A stretch of DNA of 64,000 bases, from positions 3,162,001-3,226,000 of the forward strand of contig CAVSMC010000001.1 of the NCBI GenBank assembly GCA_963728935.1, given 5' to 3'. Position 1 is the first letter of the stretch, and each line of letters opens with the position of its first letter. Positions 26,801-33,425 of the stretch are shown one piece after another. The DNA is from CAVSMC01 sp963728935. Lineage in GTDB: Bacteria; Pseudomonadota; Gammaproteobacteria; Burkholderiales; Casimicrobiaceae. Made by a program: the position numbers and the translations under genes. The notes below the pieces were generated by a model that was given only the letters and a program-made list of their open reading frames with translations, searched no databases and was not told the origin of the DNA.

Positions 26801-27015
26801 TCTGGTTCAAGGACGTCGGATGGGGTGTCGAGAACTACGGCACCGATCCCACGATCGAAGTCGACAACGCGCCGCAGGACGCGGCGAGCGGGCGCGATCG
26901 GCAACTCGAGACCGCGCTCGAAACGGCGATGAAGCTGATTGAAAGCGCGCCCGCGAAGCCGACGTTCGAGCCGCCGCCGAATCTCGCGACGCAGCCGTTG
27001 CCGCACCGCCGGTGA
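23806..27015 (+). CDS. Tricorn protease homologue (S41 family)
   Basis: A 1069-residue protein with the tricorn layout: an N-terminal beta-propeller (HPTLHGDAIIFVGDDDLWRV, repeated SPDG blades), a second propeller, a C1 helical region (about 660-745), a PDZ domain (about 745-830) and an S41 peptidase domain. Catalytic Ser951 is in NEHAGSDGDIFSHG, preceded by IVDVRYNRGGHVSELL and followed by GTRTWGGVIGIW. Tricorn degrades short peptides made by larger proteases. No signal peptide is seen, so it is probably cytoplasmic, and the length is normal for the family. Confidence 0.93.
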   Translation: MPDQRGYLRHPTLHGDAIIFVGDDDLWRVTTAGGVARRLTASVSELSNPCFSPDGRAVAFVGRDEQHPEVYLMASDGGPARRMTWTGPDVIVRGWTPQGRIVFVTTYGQPFFRNYRAYTIDPAGGLPELLPLGQVNHLAFGPHNASVIGRNTADPARWKRYRGGTAGHLWIDADGSGNFRRMVELTGNITSPMWVAGRVYYLSDGEGVGNLYSCLPGGTDMRRHTDHDDHYARHAQSDGKRIVYQCGADIWLFDPASDGAERLDIRLPSHRTQAARKFVSPADHLDSVHVHPTGHSIAVVTRGKPFTFALWEGAVRQHGSGEGARYRHAQWLGDWTAVVAVGDGSGEERVEVLDDAGGGRTLPWDIGRVVTMRAAPRGRKIALANHRNEVLIGDLESGELVSVDRSDAGRSEDLAWSPDGEWLAYTFWTSARQTAIKLYGCAQKTSTLVTQPEFRDYSPAFDPQGRFLYFLSVRTFDPVYDAVQFELSFPRGARPYLIALQAGSRSPFEPVPKGLKHEDPMTERARSEPTGAMPPIDLDGIALRIAPFPVAENRFGQIGGAAGDKVVWTVLPIAGAHGRGGHKESPGRLEIFDFETLRAETLMDKADAFVLAADYTTLIVREGKRLRAIAANREPQRRRDEEASSDKPSRKSGWLDLDRIRLSVEPRSEWRQMLREVWRLQRDQFWVANMSGVDWDAVYRRYEPLLARVATRAELSDLIWEMQGELGTSHAYEMGGDYRKPPQLALGYLGAELRAADDGSYEITRIVRGDAWDAGADSPLSAIGVEAKVGERIVAVNGQRTSRERPPHALLVHQAQTKVELSLASASGKIRHAVVTTLADEVPARYREWVERNRAWVHERSKGLVGYFHLPDMMSAGFAEFHRYFRVECDRDALIVDVRYNRGGHVSELLLEKVARKRIGYNLSRWMRPASYPDEAAAGPVVALTNEHAGSDGDIFSHGFKLMGLGPLVGTRTWGGVIGIWPRHKLVDGTETTQPEFSFWFKDVGWGVENYGTDPTIEVDNAPQDAASGRDRQLETALETAMKLIESAPAKPTFEPPPNLATQPLPHRR

Positions 27016-27148
27016 CCCCCGTTGCTGTAGGAGCCTGTCCGACACGCTGCACAGGGAACATTCGCGAGCGCATCGATCTCAAAACGGCGTAACGACACGC
27101 GCATGCCGTGGCAGACGGCGGCCCGTTCAACCGATCGAGGAGGCCATC

Positions 27149-27412
27149 GTGGCGAGATACGGCAAGAAGGCGCAGTCGAAAGTCAAGAAGACGATGCATG
27201 AGCGCAAGAAGGGCACGTTGCGAAGCGGGCGGTCCGGCAAGAAGGTGACGAGCCGCAAGCAGGCCATCGCCATCGGGCTGTCGGAAGCACGTCGAGCGGG
27301 CGCCAAGGTCCCCGCGAAGAAATCTTCGTCGAAGAAGTCCTCATCGAGGAAGTCGCCGTCGAGGAAGTCGTCGTCCGGGAAGTCATCGTCGCGCAAGACG
27401 TCGTCGAAATAG
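27149..27412 (+). CDS. DUF6496 Lys-rich small protein
   Basis: An 87-residue basic protein from a GTG start with GAGGAGG upstream. The conserved part (MARYGKKAQSKVKKTMHERK, then GTLRSGRSGKKVTSRKQAIA) is the DUF6496 signature, found next to a histone-H1-like tail. The tail is six tandem five-residue units of the KKSSS type, from 27317 to 27406 (15-bp period). Nucleic-acid binding is a plausible inference from the charge; no function is established to my knowledge. Confidence 0.82.
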   Translation: MARYGKKAQSKVKKTMHERKKGTLRSGRSGKKVTSRKQAIAIGLSEARRAGAKVPAKKSSSKKSSSRKSPSRKSSSGKSSSRKTSSK

Positions 27413-27584
27413 CCGGCCGCGCGTGGGCGCATCGGCGTCCGCGCGAAACGGCGTCGCGGCTCAGCGGAGAAAGTCGAGCCGCGCGCGGTCGGGCGCGACC
27501 ACGTCGCGAAAGCGCCCGACGACCCGCCCCTGCGTGGACGCGTCGCCCACGTGCGGTCGGTGAAATCGACGCTGATCTCGAACG

Positions 27585-28478
27585 CTACCGCTGCGCGAAC
27601 GCGACCGTTTCGGCGCCCTCGGCGGTCGTGCTCTCACCGAGGCCGATGACGCCATGGCCGATCAGCATCGTTTCGCCGCGGCGCAGGCAGATCTCCGGCT
27701 TGCCGTCGAAGCGAACGAACGTGCCGTTGACCGACGCGTCGACGAGCACGAACTGGCTGTCGCGCAGATGGATGCGCGCGTGCATCCGCGATGCGGTCTT
27801 CGCCGGGACGACCAGGTCGTTGGCGGGATCGCGACCGATGCGGGCGACGCGGTGCTCGGCGTCGATGCGCACTTCCTTGCCGCGGTGCGCCAGGACGAGC
27901 GAGCGGGTCGGATCGATCAGACCGATCGGCCCGCCATCGACGACCATCGTCAGCGTCGCCTCGATGTTCCAGACGACCTCGAAGATCGACACGTCTCCCT
28001 CGATGCCCTTGAACTCGAGAGGATGCAGCATCCGGCATGTCGAGCGGATCGCCGGCGCAAGCGCGTCGACCGTCTGCCGCGTCGTCAGCACCTGTCCGGA
28101 CTGCGCGACGTCCGCGATCCGCGACGCGAGGTTCACCGTATCGCCGAACACGTCGCCGCCGTCCTCGAGCACCGGCCCTTCGGCGATGCCGACCCTTATT
28201 GCCGGTACCGCCCGATCCGACGCGCGGCTCGCTTCCAGCCGCTCCTGCATCTGGCCCGCGGCGCAGATCGCGGCGTCCGCCTCGTCGAAAACGCACATCA
28301 GCTCATCGCCGATCGACTTGACGATACGGCCGCGAAACTCGACGGCCGTCGAGCGCAGCACGCCGAGGACCCGATCGATGACCCGATGCGCCTCGCGGTC
28401 GCCCAGCGTTTCGTAGAGCGCCGTGCTGCCGCTGATATCGGCAAAGACGACGGCGAGCGTACGTTCCCTCGGCTGCAT
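27585..28478 (-). CDS. Class III adenylate/guanylate cyclase fused to FHA domain
   Basis: About 297 residues. The cyclase domain (5-165) keeps the metal-binding Asp in VVFADISGSTALYE and the second in IGDELMCVF, followed by DTVNLASRIADVAQ. The C-terminal FHA domain (about 205-285) has VARIGRDPANDLVV, SRMHARIHLRD and SVNGTFVRF. A cyclase coupled to a phosphothreonine-reading domain suggests that phosphorylation steers cyclic nucleotide production. An in-frame GTG at 28514 would add 12 residues. The 172-bp gap downstream has a possible coding tail ending VAPDRARLDFLR on the minus strand, but nothing clear. Confidence 0.85.
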   Translation of the reverse strand: MQPRERTLAVVFADISGSTALYETLGDREAHRVIDRVLGVLRSTAVEFRGRIVKSIGDELMCVFDEADAAICAAGQMQERLEASRASDRAVPAIRVGIAEGPVLEDGGDVFGDTVNLASRIADVAQSGQVLTTRQTVDALAPAIRSTCRMLHPLEFKGIEGDVSIFEVVWNIEATLTMVVDGGPIGLIDPTRSLVLAHRGKEVRIDAEHRVARIGRDPANDLVVPAKTASRMHARIHLRDSQFVLVDASVNGTFVRFDGKPEICLRRGETMLIGHGVIGLGESTTAEGAETVAFAQR

Positions 28479-28736
28479 GCGCGTTTGAATGCGGCGTGCG
28501 CGCGGACGTTTCACCGCTCCGCAAATTCACGGATGGCGTCAAGCGCCGGGCCGCTAACGTAGTCGATTTCGATGATACTCCTCGCCCCTCGATCCAGCCG
28601 TGCCGTCCGTGGGCGCCGGTGACGACGCACGACCGTATCAGCATCACGGCTCCCGCGGCGTCGGAATAATCATGCCACCGGTGCGGAGCGTTCATAATCG
28701 CCGCTGCATGAGAGCCACTCGCCGGCAACGACGGAG

Positions 28737-29825
28737 ATGAAAATGCCTTCATCGAGACGCAGGATCGGCATCATCGGAGCCGGCTTCGGCGTTCAGGTCT
28801 ATGTTCCAGCGTTCCGCTCCGAAGGTTGGGACGTCGCCGCGATTTGCAGCCGCAGCGCGCAGAAAGCGGCCCAAGCCGCCGCGGCCGCCGGCGTGCGCGA
28901 CGTGTACACCAATGCGCTCGAGCTGATCGCGCGCGACGATATCGAAGCGGTTGCGATCGCGACGCCGCCGCCCGCGCACCGTCCTCTTGCGCTCGCCGCG
29001 CTGGCGGCGGGCAAGCACGTGCTGTGCGAGAAGCCGTTTGCGATGGATACCGTGGAAGCGGTCGAAATGCGCGATGCGGCGCAGCGCAGCGGGCGCACGG
29101 CGATGGTCGGCCACGAATTCCGCCACGCGCCGCAGCGTGCGTACATCAAGGCGCTGCTCGACGACGGCTACGTCGGCGACTTCCGGATCTGCACGATCGA
29201 GCTCTACCTCGACCGCTACGTGACGGCGCAGCCACGGCCGTTCACGTGGATGGCGTCGCTTGCGCAGGGCGGCGGCGTGCTCGGCGCGCTGGGCTCGCAC
29301 TACGTCGATGGACTGCGTCACTGGTTCGGCGACGTCGCGTCGGTCAGCGGCCGGCTCGCGACGCTGCGCGCCGAGCTGATCGATCCGAGGTCCAACGCGA
29401 TCGTCAAAGCCGACGCCGACGACACGTTCCTGTTCACGCTCGAGTTCGTCAACGGAGGCATTGCGACGATGAGCGCGTCGTTCGCGACGACGCCGACGCG
29501 CGGCGCCAAGATCGTCGTCATGGGAACGCGTGGCACGCTGGTCGCCGAGCAGCCCGGACCGAACCCGCTCGAAGACGGTGTCGTGATCGCAAGCCGCGAT
29601 GGCGCCCCGCTGCAGCCGCTTGCAACGCCGTTCCGCTACACGCCGTTCACCGACGAACGCGATCACCGTTTGATGGCGTTCCGGCTGCTCGTGCGGGAGT
29701 TCAGCAATGGCATCGAGCAGCGGACGTCGCCGGCACCCAACTTCACCGATGGGTGGCGCTGCCAGGAAGTGCTCGACGCGGTGCGCGCGTCGTCGGCGTC
29801 GGGACGCACCGTGCAATTGCTCTGA
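28737..29825 (+). CDS. Gfo/Idh/MocA-family oxidoreductase
   Basis: A 362-residue NAD(P)-dependent dehydrogenase. The N-terminal Rossmann fold starts GIIGAGFGVQVYVPAF, and the family motif CEKPFAMD follows GKHVL. The C-terminal alpha/beta domain has GGGVLGALGSHYVDGLRHW, where the His is the usual catalytic position. Substrates are typically sugars or inositols; this one cannot be assigned. It stands alone, with a 220-bp upstream region shared with the divergent cyclase gene. Confidence 0.9.
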   Translation: MKMPSSRRRIGIIGAGFGVQVYVPAFRSEGWDVAAICSRSAQKAAQAAAAAGVRDVYTNALELIARDDIEAVAIATPPPAHRPLALAALAAGKHVLCEKPFAMDTVEAVEMRDAAQRSGRTAMVGHEFRHAPQRAYIKALLDDGYVGDFRICTIELYLDRYVTAQPRPFTWMASLAQGGGVLGALGSHYVDGLRHWFGDVASVSGRLATLRAELIDPRSNAIVKADADDTFLFTLEFVNGGIATMSASFATTPTRGAKIVVMGTRGTLVAEQPGPNPLEDGVVIASRDGAPLQPLATPFRYTPFTDERDHRLMAFRLLVREFSNGIEQRTSPAPNFTDGWRCQEVLDAVRASSASGRTVQLL

Positions 29826-29864
29826 GCGAGCATCGGACGCGAGATCGCCGCGCCGCTTCGCCGC

Positions 29865-30578
29865 TCATTGCGCGAGGGCGATCTCGACGCGCCGATTGCG
29901 CTTGCCTTCGTTGCGGATCCTCAACACCCGTATCGCGCCGATCTCGCCGATGTTGCACACATGCGTGCCGCCGCACGGCTGCAGGTCGATGCCCGGAATC
30001 CGGAGCAGGCGCACGCGCCCCGCTCCGCGCGGCGGTTGCACGCTCATCGTCTTGACGAGCTCCGGCCGCGCGTCGAGCTCCTCGTCGCTGATCCATACGG
30101 TCTCGGTCCCGACGGCGCGGCCGATCAGCGCATTGGTTTCGTCCTCGATACGCTTCGCGTCGAGCAGGCTCATGTCGATGTCGAAGTCGAGTCGTCCCTT
30201 GTCGGGCGAAATGTTGCCGCCGGTGACCGGCGCGACGACTACGCAGGACATGACGTGCAGCGCCGTGTGCAGACGCATCAGCGAATAGCGACGTGCCCAG
30301 TCGATTTCCAACGTGACGATTTCCCCGGGCTGCGGCAACGAGGCGCCGGGCGCGGCAACGTGCAGCACTCTGTCGGGCGCTTCGCCCTTGCGCGTGTCGG
30401 CGACCGCGATGCGCTCGCCGTCCGGGCGCGACAGCGTTCCCGTGTCGCCCTGCTGGCCGCCCCCCTGCGGGTAGAAGATCGTGCGATCGAGCTCGATGCC
30501 TCGCGCGTCGACGGCGACGACGCGGGCGGTCGCCGTCTGCAGATAGGCGTCGTCTCGGAACAACAGCTCGGTGGTCAT
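29865..30578 (-). CDS. Alanyl-tRNA editing protein AlaX
   Basis: A 237-residue AlaX-M-type trans-editing enzyme that hydrolyses Ser- or Gly-mischarged tRNA-Ala. An N-terminal beta-barrel begins LLFRDDAYLQT and has FYPQGGGQQGDTG. The zinc site uses HTALH (HxxxH) and CGGTHV near the C-terminus. All the ligands are present. It is encoded alone and converges with the oxidoreductase gene. Confidence 0.93.
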   Translation of the reverse strand: MTTELLFRDDAYLQTATARVVAVDARGIELDRTIFYPQGGGQQGDTGTLSRPDGERIAVADTRKGEAPDRVLHVAAPGASLPQPGEIVTLEIDWARRYSLMRLHTALHVMSCVVVAPVTGGNISPDKGRLDFDIDMSLLDAKRIEDETNALIGRAVGTETVWISDEELDARPELVKTMSVQPPRGAGRVRLLRIPGIDLQPCGGTHVCNIGEIGAIRVLRIRNEGKRNRRVEIALAQ

Positions 30579-30749
30579 GGCGGAAGGCGAATTGCGGCGA
30601 ATGGGTGGATTCTAGCGGCCGCACCCGTTGTTACACTTGGAAACGCATTGCCGGCGGGTCGTGACAACGCATGCTCGCGGCTGGCCGTTAGTCCTCTTGT
30701 GGCGACGGCCAAAGGCCGGCGCCCGCTGAATACTCACCCGGAGGGATGT

Positions 30750-31550
30750 ATGCAGGCAATCTTGAAGACTGTCGCTGCCGTGGCGGCGCTGGTTGCGGCC
30801 ACGCATGCGGCGGCGCAAGTCACGCTGTACGAAGGGGAAGGTTTCCGCGGTCGTGCGTTCACCGCGAACAGCCCGATCGGCGACCTCGAGCGCTTCGGCT
30901 TCAACGACAGAGCGTCGTCGGTCATCGTCGACCACGGACGCTGGGAGGTGTGCGAACACGCGCGCTTCGAAGGACGGTGTGTGATCCTGCGCCCCGGCAG
31001 CTACGATTCGCTCGCGGGCATGGGACTCGGGAACCGCATCTCGTCGCTTCGCGCCGTCGGCAGCGGCCGCCCGTCGTACTCGTACGAGACGCCCGCGCCG
31101 CTGCCGGCGCCGACCTACGAATGGCGGCGGCGTCCGAACGAGCGGCTGTACGAGGTTCCCGTCTCATCCGTTCACGCGGTTGTCGGACCGCCCGAGCAGC
31201 GGTGCTGGGTCGAGCGCGAACATGTCTACGGCGGCGGGCAGGGGCCGAATGTCCCGGGCGCGATCGCCGGTGCCGTCATCGGCGGCATTCTCGGCCATCA
31301 GATCGGCGGCGGCCGCGGTCAGGACATCGCGACCGCCGGCGGCGCCGTCGCCGGCGCGGCGATCGGCGCGGGCGTCCCGGGCGGTCCCGTGTACGGTCGC
31401 GACGTGCAGCGCTGCACCAGCGCTCCGCCCGGGCCGCCGCAGTTTTGGGACGTCTCGTACAACTTTCGCGGCGTCTGGCATCGCGTGCAGATGAGCGCGC
31501 CGCCCGGGCCAACGGTCTGGGTGAACGGACGGGGCGAGCCGCGCGGCTAG
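30750..31550 (+). CDS. Secreted beta/gamma-crystallin and glycine-zipper protein
   Basis: A 266-residue envelope protein with a Sec signal (VAALVAATHAAAQ). Residues 23-105 form a beta/gamma-crystallin-like domain (VTLYEGEGFRGRAF, GRWEVCEHARFEGRCVILRP). A Pro-rich linker and a glycine-zipper 2TM domain follow (AIAGAVIGGILGHQIGGGRG), then a C-terminal strand region with WDVSYNFRGVWHRVQM. The glycine zipper is the type found in outer-membrane surface antigens. GGAGG precedes the ATG. It ends against, and slightly overlaps, a possible 44-codon frame on the other strand. Confidence 0.88.
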   Translation: MQAILKTVAAVAALVAATHAAAQVTLYEGEGFRGRAFTANSPIGDLERFGFNDRASSVIVDHGRWEVCEHARFEGRCVILRPGSYDSLAGMGLGNRISSLRAVGSGRPSYSYETPAPLPAPTYEWRRRPNERLYEVPVSSVHAVVGPPEQRCWVEREHVYGGGQGPNVPGAIAGAVIGGILGHQIGGGRGQDIATAGGAVAGAAIGAGVPGGPVYGRDVQRCTSAPPGPPQFWDVSYNFRGVWHRVQMSAPPGPTVWVNGRGEPRG

Positions 31551-31681
31551 CGAGCTCGCGTCATCCGCGCGACAAGGCGGTCTCGCTCGAGGCCGCCCTT
31601 GTTGCGGCGTTCGCCACGATGCTGCGCCATCCATGCGGCACTGTCGGTAAGACGTTCGCTGGGCGCTCCTCGGAAAGGCAT
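31547..31681 (-). CDS. Possible 44-residue protein downstream of the acyltransferase gene
   Basis: An ATG frame encoding MPFRGAPSERLTDSAAWMAQ and a basic tail (NKGGLERDRLVARMTRAR). It follows the acyltransferase stop by 20 bp in the same direction, with only a weak GTGGGA upstream. The composition looks coding-like, but the sequence is unrecognised and it may be the tail of a decayed gene. Confidence 0.3.
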   Translation of the reverse strand: MPFRGAPSERLTDSAAWMAQHRGERRNKGGLERDRLVARMTRAR

Positions 31682-31701
31682 TCCCACGGCAGGGTCGGGG
31701 C

Positions 31702-32463
31702 TTATCCCGCCGCGTCGATCGATGCCGCACGGTAGGCCGCTTCGACCTCGCGCGAGATGACCTCGTAGAGCGGACGCACGACGAAGTTCAAGCCCCGCAC
31801 GACGCTGTCGACCGACAGCATCGACGGGACGCGCTGACCGCGATGCTCGACAGGTCCGCCGATTCTTCGAATGTCGACGCCGAGTCGCGCGAGATGCTTG
31901 GCGAGCCTCGGCTCGGTCAGCATGAACAGCGTTTCGACACCGTGCCGTCGCGCCTGCGCGATCATGCTGAGGTACAAGCCGACCGGAATATACGGAAAGC
32001 GCGGCTGCTCGGCGTTGCCGAAGTCTTCCTTGGTGAGGCTCGCGGCGACCTTCGATTCGCCTTTGCGTCGACGATACTTGCTCGCCACTGCGAGGCGCGA
32101 CACTTCGGCGATCCGATCGCGCGCCATTCGAGACGGATCGACGATCGTCCGATCCAACGTTTGCGCGCACGTCTGCTCGAACGGCAACGCAAGATCGGGA
32201 TCGTCGCGCGGCAGCATGATCAGTCGCACGCATCCGACGTAATCGGTGCTGGTCGTGCTCTTCAGCAGGCAATGCGCCGAATGCGCGTCGTAGCGGTCGG
32301 TCTCTATCCCGTCCGGGCGTTGCGCCTCGAAGCCGAGATCGCGGCAATAGACGTCGTGCCGTATGCGATAACACATCTGCTTCAGGTCGTCGGTCAACGC
32401 GGGCACCGCCGTAAAGTAGCGGCTGAAGCCGATGCCGATATCGAGAAAGGCGGGCAGCAACAT
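31702..32463 (-). CDS. PEP-CTERM/exosortase-associated acyltransferase
   Basis: A 253-residue GNAT-like protein of the family associated with exosortase (PEP-CTERM) loci. Recognisable blocks: GFSRYFTAVPALTDD, MCYRIRHDVYCRDLGFE, DRYDAHSAHCLLKS, a P-F-E-x-T-C loop, and AEVSRLAVASKYRRRKGE. Members resemble autoinducer-synthase-type acyltransferases and are thought to act in the exopolysaccharide or surface-sorting system. No exosortase is in this window, so the gene is orphaned here. It starts 28 bp after the GST gene, in the same direction. Confidence 0.85.
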   Translation of the reverse strand: MLLPAFLDIGIGFSRYFTAVPALTDDLKQMCYRIRHDVYCRDLGFEAQRPDGIETDRYDAHSAHCLLKSTTSTDYVGCVRLIMLPRDDPDLALPFEQTCAQTLDRTIVDPSRMARDRIAEVSRLAVASKYRRRKGESKVAASLTKEDFGNAEQPRFPYIPVGLYLSMIAQARRHGVETLFMLTEPRLAKHLARLGVDIRRIGGPVEHRGQRVPSMLSVDSVVRGLNFVVRPLYEVISREVEAAYRAASIDAAG

Positions 32464-32491
32464 GTCGGATGGGAAGGCGACGAACGCGCTG

Positions 32492-33139
32492 TCAGACCAG
32501 CGGCGCTTGCAGCCTTTCGGTCGCAAACGCGCGCTGCACGGACGGCCGCGCGAGAACGCGCTGCAGGTATGGGCCGAGATGCGGCATCACGCGGGCGGGC
32601 CGCGTGAAGCTTCGCGTCCAGCGGCACAGCATCAGTACGAACGGGTCGACTGCGCTGAACGTTGCGCCGAGGAGCCAGTCGTGCTCGTGCGAGGCGAGTT
32701 GCGCGTCCAGTCGATCCAGCATGCCGCCGATGCGCGCCTGCGCATGTGATTTCACTTGCGCCGCTGCGTGGGAATCGCCTTCGTCGACCAGGCGATCGGG
32801 ATAGAAGTAGTGCATCAGCATCGCCTGCAGCGTGTTGGTCGACCACGCGAGCCACTTGTAGAAATGCGCGCGTTGCGCCGTTCGTAGCGGCGGCGCGAGG
32901 CGCGAATCGGGATACGAGTCGGCGAGATGCAGGCATATCGCTGCCGTCTCGTACAGCACGATGTCGCCGTCGATCAGCACCGGAATCTGTCCGTTCGGAT
33001 TGAGCTTCAGGTAGTCGAGCGACTGATGGGCGCGCTGCTCGCGATCGACGAACTCGAGCTCGAACGGCGCGCCGATCTCCTCGAGCAGCATGTGCGGCGT
33101 GAGGCTGGCGTTGCCGGGGTGGTAGTACAGGCGGATCAT
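32492..33139 (-). CDS. Glutathione S-transferase
   Basis: A 215-residue GST. The N-terminal thioredoxin-fold domain reads MIRLYYHPGNASLTPHMLLE with the cis-Pro/Ser glutathione site in NGQIPVLIDGDIVLYETAAI. The C-terminal all-helical domain includes AHFYKWLAWSTNTLQ and ends with a normal helix. It probably conjugates glutathione to electrophiles; the substrate is unknown. It heads a two-gene transcript with the acyltransferase. Confidence 0.92.
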   Translation of the reverse strand: MIRLYYHPGNASLTPHMLLEEIGAPFELEFVDREQRAHQSLDYLKLNPNGQIPVLIDGDIVLYETAAICLHLADSYPDSRLAPPLRTAQRAHFYKWLAWSTNTLQAMLMHYFYPDRLVDEGDSHAAAQVKSHAQARIGGMLDRLDAQLASHEHDWLLGATFSAVDPFVLMLCRWTRSFTRPARVMPHLGPYLQRVLARPSVQRAFATERLQAPLV

Positions 33140-33265
33140 CGGAGCTTCCAGCGCGCGTCGGGAACGCCGGCCATCTTAAGGCCGCAACCAAGCGAATGAT
33201 ACAGACCGGAGCGCCGAGTCGAGCCGCGCGTCCGAGCGGAGTCGCCAAGTCGAATCGGTTCGCCG

Positions 33266-33361
33266 CTGACCGACGGCAAGCGGCTCAATTCGCCGAACGA
33301 CGTCGTGGCGCATCCCGACGCCAGCTACTGGTTCACCGATCCGCCGTACGGTGCGCAGCTC
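33266..33361 (+). pseudogene. SMP-30/gluconolactonase fragment
   Basis: A 32-codon stretch encodes TDGKRLNSPNDVVAHPDASY followed by WFTDPPYG, the central metal-binding segment of SMP-30/gluconolactonase proteins (LNSPNDVV and WFTDPPYG are near-invariant). No start codon, upstream blades or downstream half exist in any frame. It fills part of the 286-bp gap between two minus-strand genes and is a gene remnant. Confidence 0.7.
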
Positions 33362-33425
33362 TGCGCATCCGAGCAGCGGCCGCGCATCGAATCGAGCTAT
33401 AGGCGCCCGGCGCGGGGCGCGTCGG

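Noticed and set aside
27317..27406. 15-bp tandem repeats as a possible CRISPR-like array
   Set aside because: They are in-frame codons for KKSSS units in a coding tail, with no spacers.
28515..28736. Possible tail of an upstream gene (ending DAIREFAER) overlapping the cyclase GTG
   Set aside because: No start codon with support and no family match; too short to call.
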